DNA of 64,000 nucleotides from [Eubacterium] cellulosolvens LD2006 (GCF_000621585.1 NZ_JHXY01000005.1:1-64000); one strand, 5' to 3'; positions 25,759 to 35,699 are shown, counted from the stretch's first letter. The notes: generated by a model from the sequence alone, not told the origin. Program-made: numbers and translations.

Positions 25759-26083
25759 GGGTTTTGTCTCCTTCTCTTTTTGTTTCTATTCCTTCTTAAG
25801 ACCGGAGCGCCGCTTCCTGCGGCTGCACGGTCTGTTTGTTTTTCAACCTGTCTACTATACACCAAACGCGGCTTTTTTTCCAGTGCCGCGCGCCACATCC
25901 CGTGTACGAATCCCGCGGTTTGAAGTTGGCGCGGATATCCTGTGAACGCGTCCGCTGCAAGCTACGTCGAGGTTTTCAGGTGCGTGCTATCGGGATAAGC
26001 AGGCAAGCATTCGGTCCAATTATTTAAGAAATGGTGTACTAGTATAGCTGTCGCAAAATAACTCGACGAATACGCCCTGCGAA
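25759..26083 (-). promoter_or_regulatory. aspS leader region with a stable hairpin
   Basis: A 325-bp gap between hisS and aspS. It holds a possible promoter (TATAGT near 25855 with TGGAAA 17 bp upstream) and a GC-rich hairpin at 25799-25833 with ends AGACCG/CGGTCT and inner GCCGC/GCGGC, just before the aspS ribosome site. The hairpin has no U-tract. I looked for a T-box sequence and did not find one. Nothing else is evident in the rest of the gap. Confidence 0.4.
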
Positions 26084-27334
26084 TCAGCGCGCGAAGATCT
26101 CCTCGATTTCGGTGTAGCCCTCAGCCTCCAGCTGTTCCTTCTGGAACTTCTTGTTTTTCTTCATGACGAGAAGATTGACGGTCTTGCCCTCTGCGCGCTC
26201 TGCCATGGCCTTCTCTACAACCTCGCGGATCTTGTCGCCGGAGCATTTTTTCTCGATCAGGTATGCCTTCTTTGCGGCAGTTCCCGGCACCTGGAAATCA
26301 TGCTCGAGAAGCAGCATGACGATACGCTCGAAACCGATGGAGAAACCTACGGCCGGAACGCTCTGTCCGATGAATTTGCCGACCATCTCGTCGTAGCGTC
26401 CGCCGCCTCCGACGGATCCTCCGAACTCATCCATGGAGATCTCGAAGATCGGACCGGTGTAGTAGGACATTCCTCTTACCAGTGTCGGATCAAAGGCCAT
26501 CTTGAACTCTGCGCGCTTTGTCGCCTCTACGCTGTTGATGATGGTCATGAGATCATCCGCGTACTGCGGATCGAGGAAGCCCTCAAGTTTCTCCTTCGCG
26601 AGCTGTACGCCGGCAACATCCGGTGTGATCAGACGGAAGAGCTCCAGATATTTGTCCACGGATTCTTTGATGAAACCTGCCTCTGTGAGCTCAGCTGCCA
26701 CGCCGTCCAGACCGATCTTGTCCATCTTGTCGAGGATGATGAATACCTCATCGTAGGACTCCTCCGGGAAACCGCTGTATGCGGCCATCGCCTTCAGGAT
26801 CCGGCGGTCGTTGATTCGGATCGTGAAATTCCTGAAGCCGACTTTTCCGAGTACGGTTGTGGTCGCGAGTACAAGCTCGATCTCGGCGATGTTGGACGCC
26901 TCACCGAGGATATCGATATCGCACTGCATGAACTGACGGAAACGTCCTCTCTGGGGACGATCGGCTCTCCACACACTTCCCATCTGAAGTGCCTTGAACG
27001 GAGACGGCAGCTCATTGGCGTTGTTTGCGTAATAACGGGAGAGCGGAAGGGTCAGGTCGTAGCGAAGGCCGCTGTCCGTGAGATCCGCCTCCGTCTTTGC
27101 CTCTGCGAGACGAAGCTTCTCTCCTCTCTTCATGATCTTGAAGATCAGCTTCTCGTTCTCTCCTCCCTGCTTGCTGTTCAGATTCTCGATGTGCTCCACG
27201 CAGGGTGTCTCGATCTGTGTAAAACCGAAGTTCGCGTAAGTCTCTCTGATCTGCTGCATCACATAGTTGCGGATTTCCATCTCGCGCGGCAGAATATCTT
27301 TCATACCGGTTACCGGTTTCTTTTTAAGATTCAT
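26084..27334 (-). CDS. hisS: Histidyl-tRNA synthetase
   Basis: A class II synthetase of 416 aa. It begins with the usual GMKDILPREMEIRNYV and has motif 2 around RGRFRQFMQCDIDILG, the histidine-binding GMSYYTGPIFEI, motif 3 AVGFSIGFERI and a C-terminal anticodon domain. It overlaps the upstream HD-GYP gene by 4 bp, so it is coupled to it and to hemZ. Confidence 0.95.
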   Translation of the reverse strand: MNLKKKPVTGMKDILPREMEIRNYVMQQIRETYANFGFTQIETPCVEHIENLNSKQGGENEKLIFKIMKRGEKLRLAEAKTEADLTDSGLRYDLTLPLSRYYANNANELPSPFKALQMGSVWRADRPQRGRFRQFMQCDIDILGEASNIAEIELVLATTTVLGKVGFRNFTIRINDRRILKAMAAYSGFPEESYDEVFIILDKMDKIGLDGVAAELTEAGFIKESVDKYLELFRLITPDVAGVQLAKEKLEGFLDPQYADDLMTIINSVEATKRAEFKMAFDPTLVRGMSYYTGPIFEISMDEFGGSVGGGGRYDEMVGKFIGQSVPAVGFSIGFERIVMLLLEHDFQVPGTAAKKAYLIEKKCSGDKIREVVEKAMAERAEGKTVNLLVMKKNKKFQKEQLEAEGYTEIEEIFAR

Positions 27335-27957
27335 AATTTCTCCCAGACTCCTCTCACTTCCGGCCGAACCTCGGGCATCGTAATCACGCCGTCCGGGCTC
27401 CTGTGAAGAACCCTCTGGAACGCCAGGAAAACTTTAATATCGTATTTTTCTACTTCTTCTATCATCATTCCGACTGCCGCCTCCGGAGTAAAAGCACCTC
27501 TGTAGGGGCGATCCTGAACCAATGCACAGAATACATCACAGACACGAAGAATGCAAGCCCCCAGCGGGATGCTGTGTCTGTCCAGATTGGCGGGATACCC
27601 GCTTCCGTCACAATTCTCATGATGATACAAGACCGCTGTGCAAATGCTCTCGGAATACCCGTGTCTGCGAAGGATCTCGCTTCCCTTTCTCGGATGCTCG
27701 CGGATCGAGTTCATCTCCTCGACGAGCATCGTGTCGTCCCCGGGATTCACGGTCTCAAGCGATGTCTTTCCTATGTCATGAAAAAAGCCGGCGATGACCA
27801 GATCCCTGCACGCCTGTTCGTCCAGCCCGAGTTCTTTTCCGACCTCGTATGCAAGAACGCTCACCTGCTCGCCATGCCTCACCTGTTCGGACATGCTCTC
27901 GCTGAGGAGGTGGCATGTGTTCCGGAACGGTTTCGCGTTTTTCACCAATTTCTTCAT
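27331..27957 (-). CDS. HD-GYP domain phosphohydrolase
   Basis: A 208-aa protein formed almost wholly by an HD-GYP domain: HGEQVSVLAY, FFHDIGKTSL with the metal-binding HD, HHENCDGSGYP with the GYP motif, and RVCDVFCAL. HD-GYP enzymes hydrolyse cyclic di-GMP or related dinucleotides. No sensory or receiver domain is present. It sits between hemZ and hisS with a 4-bp overlap onto hisS. Substrate and activity are unproven. Confidence 0.87.
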   Translation of the reverse strand: MKKLVKNAKPFRNTCHLLSESMSEQVRHGEQVSVLAYEVGKELGLDEQACRDLVIAGFFHDIGKTSLETVNPGDDTMLVEEMNSIREHPRKGSEILRRHGYSESICTAVLYHHENCDGSGYPANLDRHSIPLGACILRVCDVFCALVQDRPYRGAFTPEAAVGMMIEEVEKYDIKVFLAFQRVLHRSPDGVITMPEVRPEVRGVWEKL

Positions 27958-28002
27958 TCCCCAACTCCTGTGACTGCCGCGTGTACTCCCTGCCAGCGAC
28001 TG

Positions 28003-29568
28003 TCACTCCTTCAGATAATTCTCAATACCGTACTTCTTGCGCCCGATCATCTCGTCGATTCTCTCCACATAATTGTGAAGATCCTTCACATTCTCCGCGC
28101 GCTCAATTCTTTTTCCGCCGTCAAAAACGAACTTCGTGGAGGCGCCGCTTCCGGCCGCCAGAATCGACTGGCGCTCCTCCATGATCAGGATATTGTAAAC
28201 ACCTGCTTTTCCCGGACGGGCGTATCCGACATTCTCGAAATTTCCCGCCATGTTTTTCTGCCGGTAGAGATAATACGGGCTCATGCCCATATCCTCCGCG
28301 CACTTCGCGCAGGCGTCCATAATTGCCTCCGAATTTTCGAAGGAAATCGGCTCGTAGCTGTCCTTGAAAAGGTTCAGCCTCGTCGCCCTCTTCAGCGCGA
28401 GGGAGTGGACCGTCAGACTGTCCGGATCCATCTCTTTGATCTGCTCCAGCGTCGACTGCACCTCGGCGGCTCCTTCCCCGGGAAGGCCGATGATGATGTC
28501 CATATTGATATTGTCAAAACCTAAGGATCTCGCGAGATCGAAGATCTGTCTTGTCTGCTCCACCGTGTGATGTCTGCCGATCAGATCAAGGGTCTTCTGA
28601 TTCATCGTCTGCGGGTTGATCGAAATTCTCGTCACCGGGAACTCCCGCATGACGCGGAGCTTGTCCTCCGTGATTGTATCCGGGCGTCCCGCCTCGATGG
28701 TGAATTCCGCGAGATTCTCAAGATCAAAATTCTTCTCCAGTTCCACCAGCAGTTCGTGAAGCTGCTCCGCGCTGACAGACGTCGGCGTTCCTCCGCCGAT
28801 GTACAGAGAATCGAGATGCCAGTCCTTCATCTCCTCCGAGATAAACGCCAGCTCCCTGTACAGTGCCTCAAAGTACGGCTTCACCATATCTTTGAAGGCA
28901 TCCAGGCGGTGAGAACCGAAGGAACAGTAGAGGCAGATTGTCGGACAGAAGGGAATGCCCACGTAGAGGCTGTATCCCTTCTCGGCGTGCAGTCCGTCGA
29001 TCAGTTTTTTCTCCCGATGGACGGTGGCCAGGGCTAGTTCCGTCTTCGTTTCTCCGACACAGTAGATGTCCCTCAGTTCCGTTCTCATCTGATCATCCGT
29101 CATTCCCGACTCCAGCATCTGCATCGCGATCTTGGTCGGACGGATGCCGGTGAGATCTCCCCATGGAAGAACCTGCCCCGTGAGTGTGTGAAGATGCTGA
29201 TAGACCAGCCGCTTCACCTCGTTCTTGGTGCCGACGCGATCCTCCCAGTCGAAGATCGGCGCGTCCATCTCCAGAGAAGACTTAAGGATCACATCGCCTC
29301 CGCGAAGGGCGATCCTGCCGCCCGCGCCGGGCATCGCCTGATCGGCGGTACTCCCGCACCCGCGGGTTTCTTCCGTCAATCCAAAAGAAATGCTGACCCG
29401 GGTATCCGTATAATCTACGGAAAAGTCAGCATCAAAGGCCCCCTCCGGCTTTGTTTCTCCCTCATACCAGATCTTGACTTCAGCGAGTGGAAAGAAAGAC
29501 CGAATCAGGTTGTAGATATCGTATTCAAATATATGTCTGTTTAATCGTAGTCTGAATTCAGAAGGCAA
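28003..29568 (-). CDS. hemZ: HemZ-type coproporphyrinogen dehydrogenase, radical SAM
   Basis: An oxygen-independent coproporphyrinogen III oxidase-like enzyme of 521 aa. The radical SAM motif CPTICLYC (Cys208, Cys212, Cys215) is preceded by a roughly 200-residue N-terminal domain typical of HemZ. A HemN-like C-terminal part follows. The start is a TTG that overlaps the stop of the upstream MBL-fold gene by 11 bp; no ATG lies near, and AGAGG stands about 10 bp upstream. No other haem genes are nearby, so the true substrate could differ. Confidence 0.87.
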   Translation of the reverse strand: MPSEFRLRLNRHIFEYDIYNLIRSFFPLAEVKIWYEGETKPEGAFDADFSVDYTDTRVSISFGLTEETRGCGSTADQAMPGAGGRIALRGGDVILKSSLEMDAPIFDWEDRVGTKNEVKRLVYQHLHTLTGQVLPWGDLTGIRPTKIAMQMLESGMTDDQMRTELRDIYCVGETKTELALATVHREKKLIDGLHAEKGYSLYVGIPFCPTICLYCSFGSHRLDAFKDMVKPYFEALYRELAFISEEMKDWHLDSLYIGGGTPTSVSAEQLHELLVELEKNFDLENLAEFTIEAGRPDTITEDKLRVMREFPVTRISINPQTMNQKTLDLIGRHHTVEQTRQIFDLARSLGFDNINMDIIIGLPGEGAAEVQSTLEQIKEMDPDSLTVHSLALKRATRLNLFKDSYEPISFENSEAIMDACAKCAEDMGMSPYYLYRQKNMAGNFENVGYARPGKAGVYNILIMEERQSILAAGSGASTKFVFDGGKRIERAENVKDLHNYVERIDEMIGRKKYGIENYLKE

Positions 29569-30190
29569 GCGGATTGTACCTCTTTTCCCATGAAATCGAC
29601 GTATTCAGCGCATGTCCCGGATACACCGCTGTGTTCTCAGGAAGCTCACGCAACAGTCTACGTATACTCTCTGTCATCTCCCGGCTGTTCCCGGTCGGGA
29701 AGTCCGTGCGCCCGTAGGATTCACAGAACAGGGTGTCGCCGCTGAAGAGAACACCGTCCTCCGGAAAATAGAAACAGCAGCTTCCCGTCGTGTGTCCCGG
29801 CGTTCGGAGAACGCGGATGTCGAATCCGGCCAGATCCAGCTTCTGTCCGTCTGTCAGGTACCTGTCCGCTTTCAGTACGGCAGAGAGGCCGTGCATCGGC
29901 GACGTATTGATCGCCGGATCCGAGAGTACCTGCTGTTCATGCTCCTCGCAGTAGATCTCGATGCCGAATTCCCTGCGCAGCGCGTCCGCCGCGCCGAAAT
30001 GATCGTAATGACCGTGGGTGAGCAGAACAGCCTTTGGCACGCCCTGCATCTCTCTCACCTTGTCGGCGATCCGATCCGCCTGATCCGCGGGATCGACGAT
30101 CAGAAGTTCCCTTGTCTCTTTGTTCATTATAAAGTATACATTCGTCTGAATCGCGCCGACGACCAGGCTCTGTATGATCATATTACTCAT
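29558..30190 (-). CDS. Metallo-beta-lactamase-fold hydrolase, glyoxalase II-like
   Basis: A 210-aa MBL-fold enzyme with THGHYDH (metal site), TPGHTTGS, SGDTLFCESYGRTD and PGHALN, the full set of metal ligands. This small form is close to YcbL/GloB-type hydrolases that cleave thioesters such as S-lactoylglutathione analogues. It follows relA closely and overlaps hemZ by 11 bp, so the apt-relA-MBL-hemZ-HD-GYP-hisS genes form one long minus-strand run. Confidence 0.87.
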   Translation of the reverse strand: MSNMIIQSLVVGAIQTNVYFIMNKETRELLIVDPADQADRIADKVREMQGVPKAVLLTHGHYDHFGAADALRREFGIEIYCEEHEQQVLSDPAINTSPMHGLSAVLKADRYLTDGQKLDLAGFDIRVLRTPGHTTGSCCFYFPEDGVLFSGDTLFCESYGRTDFPTGNSREMTESIRRLLRELPENTAVYPGHALNTSISWEKRYNPLAF

Positions 30191-30205
30191 TTACACACTC
30201 CCCCG

Positions 30206-32539
30206 TCAGCTCATCGCACGCTCTACGTCGATGACCGAGCGGATCTGTCGAAGCTTCTCCATGATATCGCGAAGCTCGTTTTTGTTACCGATGCGGAAAT
30301 TCATCTCGATCGTCGCCGTTCCCTGCTTGTTCGTGCGGACATTCAGCGTCGAGAGGTTGATTTTCTTCTCCGTGAACATCTTCGAGATGTCTACGAGAAG
30401 GCCGACGCGGTTGTCGGCAAAGACACGGATGCCAACCGGATAATCTTCGGAAGATACCGCCTCCGGTGCCCAGTCCGCCTCGATCAGGCGCTCCCTCTCG
30501 TGTTCCGGAAGGTTCATCACATTGATACAGTCCGTCCGGTGAATCGTGATGCCTCGTCCTCTGGTGACAAAACCGACGATCTCGTCTCCGGGAATCGGAT
30601 TACAGCAGCGCGAAAAACGGAAATCCAGATCGTGCATTCCCCGGACGATGACGCCGCCCGTATGCCCGATTTCTCCGGCTTCCCCGTAGTGCTCTCCTCC
30701 GTTGGTACGAAGAATATCCGCATCCGTGATACTATGCTTCTTGTCCATCTCGAAGCACTCGGTGAGTTTATTGACGACCTGTCCCTCCTTGAGACCGCCG
30801 TGGCCGATGGCTGCGAGCACAGATTCCCAGTCGTTGAAACCATACTTGTGCATGACTTTCTCAAGATACGCCTGCTTGGACACATCCGACGGATTGATGC
30901 TGTGGTTCTTCGCGTAGGTATACAGAAGTTCGCGTCCCTTCTGAATGTTGTCTTCCTTCTTCTCATCGCGGAACCAGCGGTTGATGCGGTTCTTCGCCAT
31001 GGTACTCTTGACAACCTTGAGCCAGTCGCGGCTCGGTCCGTGGGAGTTCTGACTCGTCACGACCTCGACGCGGTCTCCGTTGTGAAGCTCTGTCTCAATC
31101 GGCACGAGCTTTCCGTTGACTCTTGCGCCGACCATCCGGTTTCCGACGGCGGAATGCACCGCGTAGGCAAAGTCGATCGTACAGGAACCTGCGGGGAGCG
31201 TCTTGACATCTCCCGCCGGCGAGAACACATAGACGTTCTCGTTGAAGAGGTTGAGATCGTTCTTCAAAAGGCTCATAAACTCGCGGTTGTCCGACATGTC
31301 CTGCTGCCACTCAAGAATCTGACGAAGCCAGTTCAGCTTCTCCTCTTCCTGCTCCGGTCCGGTCTTCTTGCCGTCCGACGCCTCTTTGTACTTCCAGTGC
31401 GCGGCGATACCGTACTCGGCAACCCTGTGCATGTCAAAGGTACGGATCTGGATCTCGAAGGGCTTGCCCTGCGGTCCGATCAGCGTCGTGTGCAGCGACT
31501 GATACATATTCGGTTTCGGCATCGCAATGTAATCCTTGAAGCGTCCCGGAAGCGGGGTGTACATCTCGTGAATCACACCGAGCGCGGCGTAACAGTCTCT
31601 GACCGTCTCCACGATGATTCGGACGGCAAAGAGATCGTAGATCTGATCCAGCGTCTTGTTCTGGTTCACCATCTTCTTGTAGATGCTGAAAAAATGCTTC
31701 GCGCGGCCGCTGATCTGCGCCTCGATTCCCGCGTCGTCAATATTTTTCTTTACATCGGCGACGATCTGTGAGACGAAGGCTGTCCTCTCGGACCTCTTTC
31801 CGTTGATCTGGCGCACCAGATCGTAATAGGCCGCCGGCTCGAGATACTTCAGACTCAGATCGTCCAGCTCGTTCTTTACTTTCGTAATACCGAGACGCTG
31901 CGCGATCGGCGAATAGATATCGATGGTCTCCCGGGCCTTTTCGAGCTGCTTCTCCGGACGCATGTATTTGAGCGTCCGCATATTGTGCAGACGGTCGGCC
32001 AGCTTTACCATGATCACCCGGATATCCTTGGCCATGGCGAGGAACATCTTGCGGAGGTTCTCCGCCTGCTCCTCAACCTTGTCCTTGGAATAACTCAGCT
32101 GTCCGAGTTTTGTGACGCCGTCGACGATCTCCGCAACCTCGTTGCTGAACTGCTCTGCAATCTCTTCCTTTGTCATGATCGTATCTTCCACGACGTCGTG
32201 CAGAAGGCCGGAGACGATCGTCTCCTTATCCAGCTCGAGATCCGCAAGAATGATACCGACGCACAGCGGATGAATGATGTAGTCCTCGCCGGACTTTCTC
32301 TTCTGTCCCTGATGCGCGTCCGAGGCGATCCTGTACGCCTTCTCGATCATCGTGATGTCGTCGGACGGATGGTACTTTCTGACACTGCTGATCAGCGTTC
32401 TGTACAGTTCTTCCGGACTGGAAAAATCCTTCATGATCTTCAGTGTCGCATCGACGTTCGCTATCTCTCTCTTCAGTTTTTCATCTTTTTCCTGCCGGGC
32501 GTTTTTGTCCGCCTGTTCCCTGTTCAGCTTCGTATCCAT
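30206..32539 (-). CDS. relA: Bifunctional (p)ppGpp synthetase/hydrolase
   Basis: The Rel enzyme of the stringent response, which makes and degrades (p)ppGpp. From ATG 32537-32539 (GGAG 6 bp upstream) it has 777 aa. Domains in order: HD hydrolase (GLLHDVVEDT), synthetase (YDLFAVRI, MPKPNMYQSLHTTLIGPQGK), TGS (TLPAGSCTIDFAYAVHSAVG), zinc-finger/helical region (FRFSRCCNPIPGDEIVGF) and ACT (VGLLVDISKMFTEKKINL). The intact HD motif points to dual function. It is downstream of apt, the usual Firmicutes order (recJ-apt-relA). Confidence 0.95.
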   Translation of the reverse strand: MDTKLNREQADKNARQEKDEKLKREIANVDATLKIMKDFSSPEELYRTLISSVRKYHPSDDITMIEKAYRIASDAHQGQKRKSGEDYIIHPLCVGIILADLELDKETIVSGLLHDVVEDTIMTKEEIAEQFSNEVAEIVDGVTKLGQLSYSKDKVEEQAENLRKMFLAMAKDIRVIMVKLADRLHNMRTLKYMRPEKQLEKARETIDIYSPIAQRLGITKVKNELDDLSLKYLEPAAYYDLVRQINGKRSERTAFVSQIVADVKKNIDDAGIEAQISGRAKHFFSIYKKMVNQNKTLDQIYDLFAVRIIVETVRDCYAALGVIHEMYTPLPGRFKDYIAMPKPNMYQSLHTTLIGPQGKPFEIQIRTFDMHRVAEYGIAAHWKYKEASDGKKTGPEQEEEKLNWLRQILEWQQDMSDNREFMSLLKNDLNLFNENVYVFSPAGDVKTLPAGSCTIDFAYAVHSAVGNRMVGARVNGKLVPIETELHNGDRVEVVTSQNSHGPSRDWLKVVKSTMAKNRINRWFRDEKKEDNIQKGRELLYTYAKNHSINPSDVSKQAYLEKVMHKYGFNDWESVLAAIGHGGLKEGQVVNKLTECFEMDKKHSITDADILRTNGGEHYGEAGEIGHTGGVIVRGMHDLDFRFSRCCNPIPGDEIVGFVTRGRGITIHRTDCINVMNLPEHERERLIEADWAPEAVSSEDYPVGIRVFADNRVGLLVDISKMFTEKKINLSTLNVRTNKQGTATIEMNFRIGNKNELRDIMEKLRQIRSVIDVERAMS

Positions 32540-32601
32540 GCACTTCTCCAAAGATCACATTCATCCGGTCTCCCGGTGTTCAGTCAACCATGACAGCTTC
32601 T

Positions 32602-33132
32602 TTATTTGCCCTCGTAAATGATGGCAGAATCCACACTGTATCCTTTGTCCTCGAGTCTCTTGCGTCCGTTCAGGCCGGCGAGTTCCATGACAAAGACCAT
32701 CTTGACAACTTCTCCGCCCAGTCTCTCGATCATCTTCGCGGCAGCCTCAATGGTTCCGCCGGTCGCGATCAGATCATCGACGAGCACAACCTTCTGTCCC
32801 GGTTTTACGGAATCCGTGTGCATCTCAATCGTCGCCTGGCCGTACTCCAGATCATATGTCTCCGAAACCGTTTCTCTCGGAAGTTTGCCTTTCTTACGAA
32901 TCAACACAAAGGGTTTGTGCAGATTGTAAGCGAGAGGCATTCCGAAGATGAAGCCTCTGGACTCTGTTCCGGCAATAATATCACAGTCGATTCCCTCAAG
33001 CAGTTTCTGGAGAGAATCGATCGCAAGCTGAAGTCCCTCTGCGTCTGCGAGAATACTTGTGACATCGCGGAACATAATACCAGGCTCCGGGAAATCCGGA
33101 ATCGTAACTACATAATCTTTTAATTCTTTCAT
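32602..33132 (-). CDS. apt: Adenine phosphoribosyltransferase
   Basis: A purine salvage enzyme that makes AMP from adenine and PRPP. The 176-aa size is normal. The PRPP-binding loop is VLVDDLIATGGT, and GTESRGFIFG and PLAYNLHKPFVLIRK are family segments. It precedes relA by about 60 bp and has a clear promoter at 33285-33313. Confidence 0.95.
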   Translation of the reverse strand: MKELKDYVVTIPDFPEPGIMFRDVTSILADAEGLQLAIDSLQKLLEGIDCDIIAGTESRGFIFGMPLAYNLHKPFVLIRKKGKLPRETVSETYDLEYGQATIEMHTDSVKPGQKVVLVDDLIATGGTIEAAAKMIERLGGEVVKMVFVMELAGLNGRKRLEDKGYSVDSAIIYEGK

Positions 33133-33284
33133 GATTTGTCTCCTGTCTTGATACAGTGTTGATACGTTTTTTGTCTCATCACATTCTTCCTGTCTGCAGG
33201 TAAAGCATGCTGCAAAGCATTTTATGTCAAAGGTATTTCCGGTGACGTATGAAAAATGAGATGAATGTCAGTATCGTAAAATTT

Positions 33285-33313
33285 AGTATAGCATTTCTAT
33301 TGTTTATTGACAA
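33285..33313 (-). promoter_or_regulatory. Promoter of apt-relA
   Basis: On the minus strand, TTGTCA (33308-33313) and TATACT (33285-33290) are 17 bp apart. The leader to apt is about 150 nt with no clear regulatory fold. Confidence 0.75.
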
Positions 33314-33359
33314 TCATTCAGATTCTCTGCTTTCATAAGATTTTCGGTGGATTTTGCAG

Positions 33360-33392
33360 AAAAAAGGGGCATTTTGCTGAGCAGTATTCCCC
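33360..33392 (-). terminator. Rho-independent terminator of recJ
   Basis: On the minus strand, AGGGGAATACTGC...GCAAAATGCCCCTT forms a stem (33366-33392) followed by a T run (33360-33365), shortly after the recJ stop. Confidence 0.75.
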
Positions 33393-33413
33393 TTCAACTT
33401 TGTAAGGTTTTCC

Positions 33414-35249
33414 TCAGCGATAGGATGTAATCGTGACCTGCAGACTGTTGCGTCCCTGCCAGGTATCGATGCCCGGGTAGTAGATGACGGAAATCTGGCG
33501 GTGGCTCTGCACGTAATCGACAAATTCATCGCCGTTTCCGAACATCACCGCGTCCATGGAGCAGCCGTCCTCCGCCACCAGTTTCATCTTGCAGACGTTT
33601 CTGTTTTTTCCGAAGACCTTCGGATAGCGGACCATCATTTTGCTCTGGGCGAACAGCGGTTTCGGATTTCCGTTTCCGAAGGGCTTCAATACATCGAGTT
33701 GCCGGATCAGATCCTCCCGGATATAGGAGACCGGCATGGGCACGTCAATCGTCACCTTCGGGATCATCTGTTCCTCCGTGAGCGTACAGTTCGCGTTGAG
33801 TTCCCGTCGAAGCTGATCGAGATTTTCCTTCGGAAGCGAGACGCCTGCCGCCATCGGATGGCCTCCGAATTTTGTCATCAGTTCCCTGCACTTACAGAGT
33901 TCCTCGTACATGGAATACGCCTCGATCGAACGGCCGGATCCCTTGACCACCCTCCTTCCGCTCTCATCCTCCGCGTCCGCGTCGGTGAACACAAAGGAAG
34001 GCCGGTTGTAGTGTTCTTTCAGTCTGCCGGCGATGATGCCGGCCAGCGACTCGTGGCAATCCGGAAGATAGACGACGAGGACGCGGTCATCCCGCATCTC
34101 GCTGTTCTCCACCATGTCGATCGCCTTCGCAGCTCCCTGAATGGTCATCTCTTTTCTGCTCGCGTTCAGATTCACCAGATCGCCGGCAAGAGGCGCCGCT
34201 TCTTCTGCCGTCTTCGCGAGAAGCATCTCGAGCGCCCGCGTGGCCGTGTCCAGACGTCCGCTCGCATTCAGACAGGGACCGATGACAAAACCGATGTGAT
34301 AGACATCCACCGCTTCTCTCTCGATTCCGTTCTGCTGAATCAGCGCGAGAAGTCCCGGGTTCTCCGTCCTGTGCAGCCGCTTCATTCCCTCCCTGACCAG
34401 AATCCTGTTCTCATCCACAAGTTCCATGACATCGCCGATGGTGGCAATGGCCACAAACTGCAGATAGTCCTCTTTTTTCTTCTCCGCGTCCTTTGCATCC
34501 GGAAGAGCTTCGTCAAACAACGCCGAGACGAGTTTAAACGCCACGCCGGCCCCACAGAGGCCGTCGAAAGGATAATCGTCATCTGCGCGGTGAGGATTAA
34601 TCACTGCTTCCGCCGGCGGAAGGAGATACTCTCTTCTCTTTCCGTCCTCCGTCTTCTCCATCTCTTCCGTCCCCGGCTCCCCCTCCTCGTGATCGGAAAA
34701 AGGAACCGCGTGGTGATCGGTCACCACCGCCCTCATCCCGAGCGAATTGGCAAGCGCGATCTGGGAAGCCGCCGCGATTCCGTTGTCACAGGTCACGATC
34801 AGATCCACGCCGTCCTCTGCCGCCTCCCGGACAAGATTCTCATTCAGGCCGTAGCCGTCCCGGATTCGCTCCGGAATCCGCACATCGACATCCGCTCCGA
34901 TCTCCTTAAAGCCTGTGAGAAGGATGTAGGAGGACATGATGCCGTCGATGTCATAGTCTCCGATGATTCGTATCTTCTGTCCGTCACGGATCGCCGCAAG
35001 GATCACCCTGCAGCCTTTGTCCATATCTTTCATGAGATGCGGGTCATAGAGATCCTTCAACGATCCCCGGATGTACTTCTCGATTTTTTCCTCCGCCAGC
35101 GTTCTTCCGCCTGACGGAATCCCCGCGTCTTCCTCACTGAAGACATCCCTGTTCCGGATCAGCCGCACAATCACGGGATCTATGCCGAGTTTTTTTCCAA
35201 GGCCGTTGAAATCCGCGCGCTTCGCGGCCACCATCCATTTTTCTTCCAT
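33414..35249 (-). CDS. recJ: Single-stranded-DNA-specific exonuclease RecJ
   Basis: A 5'-3' exonuclease for recombination and mismatch repair; 611 aa. DHH-family motifs are IIGDYDIDGIMSSYIL, CDNGIAA and VTDHHAVPF, with the DHHA1 motif KFGGHPMAAGVSL later and a C-terminal OB fold. The length is near the family core without a long extension. It is transcribed toward apt but separated by its own terminator. Confidence 0.93.
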   Translation of the reverse strand: MEEKWMVAAKRADFNGLGKKLGIDPVIVRLIRNRDVFSEEDAGIPSGGRTLAEEKIEKYIRGSLKDLYDPHLMKDMDKGCRVILAAIRDGQKIRIIGDYDIDGIMSSYILLTGFKEIGADVDVRIPERIRDGYGLNENLVREAAEDGVDLIVTCDNGIAAASQIALANSLGMRAVVTDHHAVPFSDHEEGEPGTEEMEKTEDGKRREYLLPPAEAVINPHRADDDYPFDGLCGAGVAFKLVSALFDEALPDAKDAEKKKEDYLQFVAIATIGDVMELVDENRILVREGMKRLHRTENPGLLALIQQNGIEREAVDVYHIGFVIGPCLNASGRLDTATRALEMLLAKTAEEAAPLAGDLVNLNASRKEMTIQGAAKAIDMVENSEMRDDRVLVVYLPDCHESLAGIIAGRLKEHYNRPSFVFTDADAEDESGRRVVKGSGRSIEAYSMYEELCKCRELMTKFGGHPMAAGVSLPKENLDQLRRELNANCTLTEEQMIPKVTIDVPMPVSYIREDLIRQLDVLKPFGNGNPKPLFAQSKMMVRYPKVFGKNRNVCKMKLVAEDGCSMDAVMFGNGDEFVDYVQSHRQISVIYYPGIDTWQGRNSLQVTITSYR

Positions 35250-35404
35250 GTGAATCTTCCTTACTGTTTGTTCGACTGTTTGTTTGAGGGTATTGTACTA
35301 CATGAGACATGTTTTTACTACAGCCACCAATGTCAAACTACACCTGAGTTTGCACATGTACTTGATCGTGATAAGTATGTCAGACACCCGTCTGTAATCC
35401 ATCG

Positions 35405-35625
35405 ACCGCGTGCAGAGACAGAGCATACACCGCGAACGATAGGAGCGAAGGACGAAGCGCGAGCATAGCCGCGGGTGCGAGAGTCCATGTTTGAACGCAC
35501 TTTGTACATCGCCCGAAGGGCATTGGGACAAAGTGCGTGAGTTTTGGCGGAGCACCCCGCAATAAGCGGCGGAGTGCTGAGGACGAGAGCGACGTGTTCG
35601 CGGGTATACTCTGTCCCTGCCGCGG
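35405..35625. repeat. Family II structured element, copy 1
   Basis: A 221-bp intergenic element closed by an imperfect terminal stem of about 25 bp (GCAGAGACAGAG... with ...CTCTGTCCCTGC). The core runs from CCGCGAACGATAGGA (35430-35444) to ACGTGTTCGCGG (35592-35603), both found again in the copy near 58 kb. Inside are GGAC/GTCC (35450-35486), a perfect 10-bp helix CGCACTTTGT/ACAAAGTGCG (35496-35537) capped by GCCC-GAA-GGGC, and GCAC...GTGC (35552-35577). I found no credible coding sequence. It may be a structured RNA or a MITE-like element. Confidence 0.7.
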
Positions 35626-35666
35626 TCTTATGCCACATTTCACACCTACATTGTCTCAAGACGCGA

Positions 35667-35699
35667 ACAACCCGGATACCAGAACGGTACCCGGGTTGT
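35667..35699 (-). terminator. Hairpin downstream of secDF
   Basis: Arms ACAACCCGGATACC (35667-35680) and GGTACCCGGGTTGT (35686-35699) pair with one mismatch, just past the secDF stop. The following T content is modest. Confidence 0.6.

Noticed and set aside
23935-25923. Very long open frame on the plus strand opposite aspS; similar ones opposite argS (20079-21749), relA (29612-31771) and dnaE (12501-14147)
   Set aside because: The minus-strand genes have full family motifs, while the plus-strand frames have no recognisable domains and no ribosome sites. They follow from codon bias of the sense genes.
25759-26083. T-box riboswitch before aspS or hisS
   Set aside because: No GGTGG-type T-box sequence, specifier loop or terminator/antiterminator pair could be found; hisS also begins inside a coupled operon with no leader.
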